From: Kineosporia aurantiaca JCM 3230
GTDB taxonomy: Bacteria > Actinomycetota > Actinomycetes > Actinomycetales > Kineosporiaceae
Assembly: GCA_000719025.1 (NCBI GenBank)
Contig: JODP01000016.1
Location: 1 to 64,000, forward strand
Direction: 5' to 3'
DNA: 64,000 nt
This document shows positions 57,733-64,000 of this stretch, piece by piece. Position 1 is the stretch's first letter, and every line of letters begins with the position of its first letter. Position numbers and translations under genes: made by a program. The notes under the pieces were generated by a model that saw only the letters and a list, made by a program, of their open reading frames with translations, did not search any database and was not told the DNA's origin.

Positions 57733-59325
57733 GTGTTCGCCACCCTTTCCGACCGCCTGACCGCCACGTTCAAGTCGCTGCGCGGCAAGGGCCGGCTGTC
57801 CGAGGCCGACGTCGATGCGACGATCCGCGAGATCCGCCGCGCCCTGCTGGACGCCGACGTCGCCGTGCCCGTGGTCCGGCAGTTCACCTCGCGGGTCCGC
57901 GAGCGGGCGGTCGGCATCGAGGTCTCGCAGGCGCTCAACCCGGCCCAGCAGGTCGTGAAGATCGTCAACGACGAGCTGGTCACCATCCTCGGCGGGGAGA
58001 CCCGGCGGCTGCGGTTCGCGAAGAACCCGCCGACCGTGATCATGCTCGCCGGTCTGCAGGGTGCGGGTAAGACGACCCTGGCCGGCAAGCTCGGCCGGTG
58101 GCTGCGCGAGCAGGGGCACACCCCGCTGCTGGTGGCCTCCGACCTGCAGCGGCCCAACGCGGTCACCCAGCTCGAGGTGGTCGGGCAGCGCGCCGGGGTG
58201 CCGGTGTTCGCCCCCGAGCGCGGGGTCTCCGAGGGCCAGGGAGTGTCCGGCACCAGCCAGGGCGACCCGGTCAAGGTGGCCCGCGACGGCGTGGCCTACG
58301 CCCGCGACAAGCATCACGACATCGTCATCATCGACACCGCCGGCCGTCTCGGTGTCGACGGTGAGCTGATGCAGCAGGCCGCCGACATCAAGGCCGCCAC
58401 CAACCCCGACGAGGTGCTCTTCGTCGTCGACGCGATGATCGGCCAGGACGCGGTGACCACCGCGATGGCCTTCATGGACGGGGTCGGCTTCGACGCGGTG
58501 GTGCTCTCGAAGCTCGACGGTGACGCCCGCGGTGGTGCGGCGTTGTCGGTCGTCGGGGTCACCGGCAAGCCGGTGATGTTCGCGTCCACCGGCGAGAAGC
58601 TGGAGGAGTTCGAGCTCTTCCACCCCGACCGGATGGCCTCGCGCATCCTCGACATGGGCGACATCCTCACCCTGATCGAGCAGGCCGAGAAGGCGTTCGA
58701 CGCCGACCAGGCCGAGAAGATGGCGGCCAAGCTGGCCGCCGACGAGGACTTCACCCTCGAGGACTTCCTGGCCCAGATGGCCGCCCTGAAGAACATGGGC
58801 TCGCTGAAGAAGATGCTCGGCATGCTGCCGGGCATGGGCGAACTGCGCGAGCAGCTCGACAACTTCGACGAGCGCGAGATGGACCGGGTCGAGGCGATCA
58901 TCAAGTCGATGACCCCGCTGGAGCGCCGGCAGCCCCGGGTGCTCAACGGCTCACGTCGGCTGCGTGTCGCCAAGGGCTCGGGCACCCAGGTCAGCGACGT
59001 GAACACGCTGATCGAGCGGTTCACCGAGGCGCAGAAGATGATGCGCGCCATGCGCCGGGGCGGTGGGATGCCGGGCATGCCCGGGATGCCGCCGATGCCG
59101 GGCCTGGGCGGCGGCAAGAAGGGCAAGGGCAAGAACACGGCGCCGCGTAAGGGCAAGGCGAAGTCGGGTAATCCGGCCAAGCGGGCCCAGCAGCTGGCCG
59201 GCAACGACAAGCCGGGTTCGGCGGGTCAGCCGGGTGGGGCCTTCGGGGTGGGCGGTCAGCCGCCGGCGATCGACCCGGCCAACCTCGAACTGCCCCCGGG
59301 TTTCGAGAAGTTCCTCGGGCGCTGA
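57733..59325 (+). CDS. ffh: Signal recognition particle protein Ffh
   Basis: A 530-residue GTPase that binds signal sequences and 4.5S/SRP RNA. The N domain starts MFATLSDRLTATFKSLRGKG. The G domain has GLQGAGKTTLAGKLG near 107, DTAGRLGVDGELM near 200 and SKLDGDARGGAALS near 258. The Met-rich M domain covers about 330-445. A Gly-Met-Pro repeat segment and a Lys/Gly-rich tail end the protein. GTG 57733 is predicted to be leaderless. It partners FtsY, encoded 5 kb upstream. Confidence 0.97.
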   Translation: MFATLSDRLTATFKSLRGKGRLSEADVDATIREIRRALLDADVAVPVVRQFTSRVRERAVGIEVSQALNPAQQVVKIVNDELVTILGGETRRLRFAKNPPTVIMLAGLQGAGKTTLAGKLGRWLREQGHTPLLVASDLQRPNAVTQLEVVGQRAGVPVFAPERGVSEGQGVSGTSQGDPVKVARDGVAYARDKHHDIVIIDTAGRLGVDGELMQQAADIKAATNPDEVLFVVDAMIGQDAVTTAMAFMDGVGFDAVVLSKLDGDARGGAALSVVGVTGKPVMFASTGEKLEEFELFHPDRMASRILDMGDILTLIEQAEKAFDADQAEKMAAKLAADEDFTLEDFLAQMAALKNMGSLKKMLGMLPGMGELREQLDNFDEREMDRVEAIIKSMTPLERRQPRVLNGSRRLRVAKGSGTQVSDVNTLIERFTEAQKMMRAMRRGGGMPGMPGMPPMPGLGGGKKGKGKNTAPRKGKAKSGNPAKRAQQLAGNDKPGSAGQPGGAFGVGGQPPAIDPANLELPPGFEKFLGR

Positions 59326-59508
59326 CCTGAGCCCAGCCCGTCCATCGCCCGCCGCCGTCGCGATAACCGGCCTCGGCGGTCGGGGTCGAATGAGGGACGC
59401 CGGTGAGCTGCGGGTCTCGGGGACGGGCCGGCCGGCGCCGGATGGCCCGCTCACGCACCTGGCGGTGGTCGGCCGGGCGGACCGGGGCCGACCGGTGAGG
59501 AGGAGCTG

Positions 59509-60609
59509 ATGCGGGTCCTGCGGCTGACCGGTCCGGTGCTGACCGGGCCGGACGAGATGCGCGAGGGCGCCTGGGTGGTCGGTGGCCGGATCACCTTCGA
59601 GCGGCCGACGGCCCCGGATCAGGACGAGACCACGATCGAGGGCTGGGTGCTGCCCGGCCTGGTCGACGCGCACGCCCACGTCGGGCTGGACGCGCACGGA
59701 GCGGTGGACCCGGACACGGCCGAGAAGCAGGCGCTGAGCGACCGGGACGCGGGCGCGCTGCTGCTGCGCGACGCGGGATCGCCGAGCGACACCCGCTGGA
59801 TCGACCAGCGCGCAGATCTCCCGGTGATCGTCCGGGCCGGGCGGCACATCGCCCGCACCCGCCGCTACCTGCGCAACTACGCGCACGAGATCGAGCCCGA
59901 GCAGCTCCCGGCGGTGATGGCGGCCGAGGCCCGGGCCGGCGACGGCTGGGTGAAGATCGTCGGGGACTGGATCGACCGGACCACCGGCGACCTCGGACCC
60001 TGCTGGCCGCTGGACGCCCTGACCGCGGGGATGGCCGCCGCGCACGCCGAGGGCGCCCGGGTCACCGCGCACTGCTTCGGTGAGGAGTGCCTGCCCGATC
60101 TGCTCGCAGCCGGTATCGACGGTATCGAGCACGCCACCGGGCTGACCGGGGAGGCGCTCACCAGCGCCGCGAAGCAGCAGGTGGCGATCGTGCCGACGCT
60201 GGTCAACATCGCGACCTTCCCAAGGATCGCCGCGCAGGCCCTGGAGAAGTTCCCGGCCTACCACCTGCACATGCTTGACCTGCACAGAAGCAGGTACGAG
60301 CGGGTGAAGGCGGCCTTTGACGAGGGCGTCCCGGTGTACTGCGGTACGGACGCCGGGGGCAGCCTTCCGCACGGGCTGGTCGCTTCCGAGGTGGCCGAGT
60401 TGCACACGGCCGGCCTGCCCCGGGTCGCAGCGCTGGACGCGGCCTGCTGGTCGGCCCGGTCCTGGCTCGACAAGCCCGCGCTGGCCGAGGGAACCCCCGC
60501 CGATCTGGTGGTCTACGCCGCCGATCCCCGCACGGATCTGCGGGTTCTCGGGGCTCCCCGGGCGGTCGTGCTCCGAGGGTCCGTGACATCTGGCAGAATG
60601 GTCGGCTGA
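59509..60609 (+). CDS. Amidohydrolase family protein
   Basis: A 366-residue metal-dependent hydrolase of the imidazolonepropionase/prolidase-like group. Metal ligands: VDAHAHVG (HxH) near residue 56, the possible carbamylated Lys in DGWVKIVGDW near 148, RVTAHCFGE near 185, GIEHATGL near 207 and the Asp of CGTDAGGSLPHG near 282. There is no signal peptide. The substrate is not predictable. ATG 59509 has an excellent GAGGAGGAG site. It lies between ffh and rpsP, a common spot for it in actinomycetes. The 180 nt before it contain no gene. Confidence 0.88.
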   Translation: MRVLRLTGPVLTGPDEMREGAWVVGGRITFERPTAPDQDETTIEGWVLPGLVDAHAHVGLDAHGAVDPDTAEKQALSDRDAGALLLRDAGSPSDTRWIDQRADLPVIVRAGRHIARTRRYLRNYAHEIEPEQLPAVMAAEARAGDGWVKIVGDWIDRTTGDLGPCWPLDALTAGMAAAHAEGARVTAHCFGEECLPDLLAAGIDGIEHATGLTGEALTSAAKQQVAIVPTLVNIATFPRIAAQALEKFPAYHLHMLDLHRSRYERVKAAFDEGVPVYCGTDAGGSLPHGLVASEVAELHTAGLPRVAALDAACWSARSWLDKPALAEGTPADLVVYAADPRTDLRVLGAPRAVVLRGSVTSGRMVG

Positions 60610-60729
60610 ACCCGGCCGGTGCGGACCCTCTCACCGCAGGCGTTGCCGAGTCCAGGCCGATCCGATCCACCGGAACCCCACCCGGCGGTGACGTGTGGCC
60701 ACATCCATGCATACGAGGAGTCCACTTCA

Positions 60730-61185
60730 GTGGCAGTCAAGATCCGTCTCAAGCGGATGGGCAAGATCCGCGCGCCGCACTACCGCATCGTCGTCGCCGA
60801 CTCGCGCACCAAGCGTGACGGTCGCGCGATCGAGGAGATCGGCAAGTACCAGCCCACCTACGACCCGTCGGTGATCGAGCTGGACAGCGAGCGCGCCCAG
60901 TACTGGCTCGGCGTCGGCGCGCAGCCGACCGAGCAGGTCCTGGCCCTCCTCAAGGTCACCGGCGACTGGCAGAAGTACAAGGGCCTGCCGGGCGCCGAGG
61001 GCACCCTGCGGGTCGCCGAGAAGAAGGTCGAGGACCGCTCGGGCTTCGCCGAGGCGAAGGGCCTGAACGAGAACGAGGCCAAGACCCTGCGCACCAAGCG
61101 CGAGGAAGAGAAGAAGGCCAAGGCCGAGGCGAAGGCGGCTGAGGCTCCGGCCGAGGCCCCCGCTGAGGCTCCGGCCGAGGCCTGA
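60730..61185 (+). CDS. rpsP: 30S ribosomal protein S16
   Basis: A 151-residue S16. The N-terminal ~80 residues are the conserved fold (VAVKIRLKRMGKIRAPHYR, then RAIEEIGKYQP). The extra C-terminal part is a Lys/Glu/Ala-rich helix ending in four Ala-Pro-Ala-Glu repeats, as in other actinobacterial S16 proteins. GTG 60730 has GAGGAG 9 nt upstream. It is the first gene of rpsP-khpA-rimM-trmD. Confidence 0.96.
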   Translation: MAVKIRLKRMGKIRAPHYRIVVADSRTKRDGRAIEEIGKYQPTYDPSVIELDSERAQYWLGVGAQPTEQVLALLKVTGDWQKYKGLPGAEGTLRVAEKKVEDRSGFAEAKGLNENEAKTLRTKREEEKKAKAEAKAAEAPAEAPAEAPAEA

Positions 61186-61186
61186 C

Positions 61187-61429
61187 GTGCTCGTCGACGC
61201 GCTGGAGCACCTGGTGCGCGGCATCGTCGCCCACCCGGACGACGTGGTCGTGCGCAACCGCTCCCTCCGCCGCGGGTCCCTGCTCGAGGTCCGGGTTCAC
61301 CCGGAGGACCTCGGCCGGGTGATCGGCCGTTCGGGTCGCACCGCAACCGCGCTGCGCACCGTGGTCAAGGCCATCAGCAACGGTGAGCCGGTCCGGGTCG
61401 ACGTCGTCGACGTCGACCGCGGCCGCTGA
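61187..61429 (+). CDS. khpA: KH-domain RNA-binding protein
   Basis: An 80-residue protein consisting of one KH domain with the GxxG loop as GRSG in LGRVIGRSGRTATALRTVV. The short form is KhpA, an RNA chaperone that pairs with KhpB (Jag) and affects cell division and translation in other Gram-positives. It starts at GTG 61187, one base after rpsP, so translation is likely coupled. Confidence 0.94.
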   Translation: MLVDALEHLVRGIVAHPDDVVVRNRSLRRGSLLEVRVHPEDLGRVIGRSGRTATALRTVVKAISNGEPVRVDVVDVDRGR

Positions 61430-61463
61430 CCAGCACCCTCGTTCCAGGAGAAAAAGCTCAATC

Positions 61464-62006
61464 ATGCGTCTCGTAGTCGCCCGGGTCGGTCGTGCCCATG
61501 GTCTGCGGGGCGAGGTGAGCATCGAGGTCCGGACCGATGCGCCGGACCAGCGGTTCGTCTCGGGAGCCGTCCTCCACGTGGAGGACGGCTCCCTTCGCCG
61601 TTCCCTGGCCGCGGCCGGCACCGCGACCGCGCTCACCCTGACCCGGGTCCGCGACAACAACGGCATCCTGCTGCTCACCTTCGCCGAGATCACCGACCGG
61701 ACCTCGGCCGAGGCACTGCGCAACGCGGTGCTCGAGGTCGAGCTGCCGGAGGCCTCGGACGAGCCGGACGCCTGGTACGACCACGAGCTGGTCGGGCTGA
61801 CCGCGGTCGGGCCGGACGGGGCGAAGCTCGGCGAGATCGCCTCGGTGCAGCATCCGGGCGCCCAGGACCTGCTGGTGGTCCGGACCCTGGCGGGGGAGGA
61901 GCGGCTGGTCCCGTTCGTCTCCGCGATCGTTCCCGAGGTGGACGTCAAGGGCGGTCGCATCGTCCTGACCCCGCCCCCGGGCCTGCTGGAAGACCTGCCC
62001 GACTAG
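61464..62006 (+). CDS. rimM: 16S rRNA processing protein RimM
   Basis: A 180-residue 30S maturation factor that binds S19. The first domain begins MRLVVARVGRAHGLRGEV. A PRC-barrel follows with DAWYDHELVGL and VPFVSAIVPEVDVKGGRIVL. ATG 61464 lies 13 nt after AGGAGA. The stop overlaps the trmD start by one base (TAGTG). Confidence 0.95.
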   Translation: MRLVVARVGRAHGLRGEVSIEVRTDAPDQRFVSGAVLHVEDGSLRRSLAAAGTATALTLTRVRDNNGILLLTFAEITDRTSAEALRNAVLEVELPEASDEPDAWYDHELVGLTAVGPDGAKLGEIASVQHPGAQDLLVVRTLAGEERLVPFVSAIVPEVDVKGGRIVLTPPPGLLEDLPD

Positions 62007-62956
62007 TGCGTATCGACGTCGTCTCGATCTTCCCGGAATACCTGGCCCCGCTCGAGCTCTCGCTGATCGGCAAGGCCCGGCGTACCGGCCTGCTCGACCT
62101 CACCGTGCACGACCTGCGGGACTTCACCCACGACCGGCACCGCACGGTGGACGACGCGCCGGCCGGTGGGGGCGCGGGCATGGTGATGAAGCCGGAACCC
62201 TGGGCCGAGGCCCTCGAAGCGCTGCTGGACCGGGGCCGGGCGGCGCCCGGGACCGCCGCCGATGCACCCGGGTTCCCACCGTCTGCGGTGAAACCCCCTC
62301 AGGAGCCCGCGAACCCGACGGATCCCTCGCCGACTCCTCCCGCTGAAACGCAACCACCGCGGGAGGCGGGCTTCCCGACGGAGCCGCCACGAACATCCTC
62401 CCCGCTCCTTCTGGTCCCGAGCCCTTCCGGACGCCCGTTCACCCAGGCGATGGCCCGCGAACTGGCGGCCGAGCCCTGGCTGGCGTTCGCCTGCGGGCGT
62501 TATGAAGGCATCGACGAGCGGGTTTACGAGCACGCCGCCACCCGGATGCGGGTGCAGCCGGTCAGCCTGGGCGACTACGTGCTCAACGGCGGCGAGGTCG
62601 CGGTGATGGCGATCGTCGAGGCGGTGGCCCGGCTGATCCCCGGGGTGATCGGCAACGCCGAGAGCCTGGTCGAGGAGAGCCACGAGGACGGCCTGCTGGA
62701 GTACCCCGTCTACACGAAACCGGCCTCCTGGCAGGACCGGGACGTGCCCGCGGTGCTGATGTCGGGGCACCATGCGCAGATCGAGCGCTGGCGCCGGGAC
62801 GAGCGACTACGGCGTACCGCCCGTCGCCGGCCCGACCTGATCGGCGTGCTCGATCCCGGGGATCTGAACCAGAAGGACCGCGCGGTGCTGGCCGAGGAGG
62901 GGTGGGAACTGGTGGGCTCCCGATTTCAGCCGGTGACCGCCCCTGTGGCAGACTGA
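62006..62956 (+). CDS. trmD: tRNA (guanine37-N1)-methyltransferase with Pro-rich insertion
   Basis: A 316-residue SPOUT methyltransferase that modifies G37 next to the anticodon and prevents frameshifting. VDDAPAGGGAGMVMKPEPWAEAL near residue 49, CGRYEGIDERVYEHA near 164 and SLGDYVLNGGEVAVMAIVEA near 188 (the trefoil knot) are intact. Usual length is 230-270. The surplus is an insertion at about residues 78-131 rich in Pro, Thr and Glu, just before LLLVPSPSGRPFTQ. GTG 62006 overlaps the rimM stop. The knot is undisturbed, so activity is expected. Confidence 0.95.
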   Translation: MRIDVVSIFPEYLAPLELSLIGKARRTGLLDLTVHDLRDFTHDRHRTVDDAPAGGGAGMVMKPEPWAEALEALLDRGRAAPGTAADAPGFPPSAVKPPQEPANPTDPSPTPPAETQPPREAGFPTEPPRTSSPLLLVPSPSGRPFTQAMARELAAEPWLAFACGRYEGIDERVYEHAATRMRVQPVSLGDYVLNGGEVAVMAIVEAVARLIPGVIGNAESLVEESHEDGLLEYPVYTKPASWQDRDVPAVLMSGHHAQIERWRRDERLRRTARRRPDLIGVLDPGDLNQKDRAVLAEEGWELVGSRFQPVTAPVAD

Positions 62957-63094
62957 ACCCTCGTGCCGCTGGTCGGCTGCGCCCCTGCCACAGGGGGAGA
63001 GCGCGGAACCGATCGAACACCGGCACCATCCTGTTCCGCAGAACCTTCTATCTGCGTGGGTGACCTGTGGCATTCACGAGAGAGCGATACCACT

Positions 63095-63454
63095 ATGCAC
63101 GCACTCGACAACATCGATGCCGCCTCGCTGCGGACCGACGTCCCGGCCTTCCGGGCCGGCGACACCCTCAAGGTCCACGTCCGGGTCGTCGAGGGCAACC
63201 GCTCCCGCGTCCAGCTGTTCCAGGGCGTCGTCATCCGTCGCTCCGGCGGCGGCATCCGCGAGACCTTCACGGTCCGCAAGGTGAGCTTCGGGGTCGGCGT
63301 CGAGCGCACCTTCCCGGTGCACTCCCCGATCATCGAGAAGATCGAGGTCGCCACCCGCGGTGACGTCCGTCGCGCCAAGCTCTACTACCTGCGCTCGCTG
63401 CGCGGTAAGGCCGCGAAGATCAAGGAGAAGCGGGACGCCGTTCCGGCGCGCTGA
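63095..63454 (+). CDS. rplS: 50S ribosomal protein L19
   Basis: A 119-residue L19. It has the family core FRAGDTLKVHVRVVEGNRSR, FQGVVIRRSGGGIRETFTVRK and KLYYLRSLRGKAAKIKE. ATG 63095 is preceded by GAGAGA. The 138 nt before it contain possible hairpins (CCTGCCACAGGGGG) but no recognisable leader. It is followed by a strong terminator. Confidence 0.97.
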   Translation: MHALDNIDAASLRTDVPAFRAGDTLKVHVRVVEGNRSRVQLFQGVVIRRSGGGIRETFTVRKVSFGVGVERTFPVHSPIIEKIEVATRGDVRRAKLYYLRSLRGKAAKIKEKRDAVPAR

Positions 63455-63472
63455 TCCGGCCTGCACCATCCA

Positions 63473-63518
63473 GTCCGGCCCTGGCTTCCCATGGGGAGCC
63501 GGGGCCGGACGGCTTTTG
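63473..63518 (+). terminator. rplS terminator
   Basis: GTCCGGCCCTGGCTTCCC pairs with GGGAGCCGGGGCCGGAC with a small bulge, followed by GGCTTTTG. The rest of the 311 nt between rplS and the lepB start shows no gene. Confidence 0.85.
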
Positions 63519-63765
63519 TCCCCTAGGTACCGGGTGGCACAGGTTGGGATGAGAAGCTGTGAATCTTCTCCCCAGGGGGCCGCGAGCGTGGTTCAGCGGC
63601 GTCCGGGGCGTTCGCGTGCGAGGATCGGCGCAGGCGGACCGGAGCCCGGTGAACCATCGGACCGGTTCGTGCGAGGTACTTCAGATCCACTGGAAACCGG
63701 CCGGTCTCCGGGCTCCTTCGGGGGCCGGGACCGTGGCCGGTGGTGAGCAGAAGGGGTGGGTTCGG

Positions 63766-64000
63766 GTGCTGACCGGCCGTACCGTGCCGACGTCGCCCCG
63801 TCCGGCGATGCCTGATCGTTCCCAGGTGAGCCCCGTGCGTCGGGGGGCTGTCGCCCTGATCGCGATCGCGGTGACGATCGCGCTGGTCAGGGCCTTCATC
63901 GTGCAGTCGTTCGTGGTGCCCTCGGGGTCCATGGAGCCGACCGTCCACGTCGGCGACCGGGTGCTGGTCTCCCGCCTCTCCTACGTCACGGGCGATATAA
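63766..64000 (+). CDS. lepB: Signal peptidase I, N-terminal part (cut by window end)
   Basis: The first ~78 residues of a membrane peptidase that removes signal peptides outside the membrane. One membrane helix (AVALIAIAVTIALVRAF) is followed by the catalytic Ser motif VVPSGSMEPTVHVGDRVLV. The catalytic Lys lies beyond the window end. The start is uncertain: GTG 63766 follows AAGGGG by 9 nt; GTG 63733 and ATG 63808 are in the same frame. Its place after rplS is standard in Actinobacteria. Confidence 0.9.
   Translation, partial: MLTGRTVPTSPRPAMPDRSQVSPVRRGAVALIAIAVTIALVRAFIVQSFVVPSGSMEPTVHVGDRVLVSRLSYVTGDI

Noticed and set aside
52267..58044. Further TGATCATG sites at 52267 and 58037
   Set aside because: Both are single copies inside conserved codons of ftsY and ffh, without the 22-nt companions, so they are not part of the repeat family.
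62957..63094. Autoregulatory L19 leader RNA before rplS
   Set aside because: Short hairpins can be drawn but I cannot match them to a known L19 leader; a covariance-model search would be needed.

Overview
The window is chromosomal DNA from a very high-GC actinomycete. Support comes from the strong third-position G/C bias, many GTG starts, and gene blocks whose order is typical of Actinobacteria: ilvB-ilvN-ilvC, ndgR<>leuC-leuD-hup, plsC-gpsA-ddl-DUF3515-Lrp-thiL-rpmB-DAK-recG-rsmD-coaD, sepIVA-yceD-rpmF-rnc-mutM-smc-ftsY, amtB-glnK-glnD-ffh, and rpsP-khpA-rimM-trmD-rplS-lepB. A Kineosporia-like organism is my guess from overall resemblance; I cannot prove it from the sequence. I see no transposase, integrase, phage gene or CRISPR array.

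Layout. Positions 1-423 hold three kinds of short repeats in front of a membrane-bound GGDEF/EAL protein (424-3270). From 3.3 to 22.2 kb most genes serve branched-chain amino-acid synthesis: ilvB, ilvN, ilvC, leuB, ilvE, cimA, leuC, leuD and the IclR regulator ndgR. Both ilvB and cimA are preceded by a short leader peptide with Leu/Val or Val/Ile codons and then by a terminator hairpin, so both look controlled by ribosome-mediated attenuation. A second GGDEF/EAL protein, a tRNA-Gln and a tRNA-Glu lie between cimA and leuC. From 22.4 to 41.9 kb come a histone-like HU with a long Lys/Thr/Ala tail, murA, the F420-pathway guanylyltransferase, phospholipid, cell-wall, thiamine and CoA genes, recG, rsmD, and the septum/ribosome/DNA-repair block sepIVA-yceD-rpmF-rnc-mutM.

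A small accessory segment (41.9-44.7 kb: winged-helix regulator, sulfotransferase, beta-propeller glycosidase-like protein) sits between mutM and smc. Between smc and ftsY lies an unrecognised membrane-anchored protein of 686 residues with a long disordered tail carrying repeated Asp-Glu-Thr-Val-x-Ile motifs, followed by an intergenic array of thirteen units of about 22 bp. After ftsY comes a nitrogen-control operon (amtB, glnK, glnD) behind two clear GlnR boxes, then the SRP gene ffh, an amidohydrolase and the ribosome/tRNA-modification cluster. The window ends inside lepB.

Recurring theme: about a dozen genes have a TAnnnT-like -10 box only 6-8 bases before their start codon, so their mRNAs are probably leaderless. 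One gene (yceD/DUF177) appears to begin at an AUC codon.
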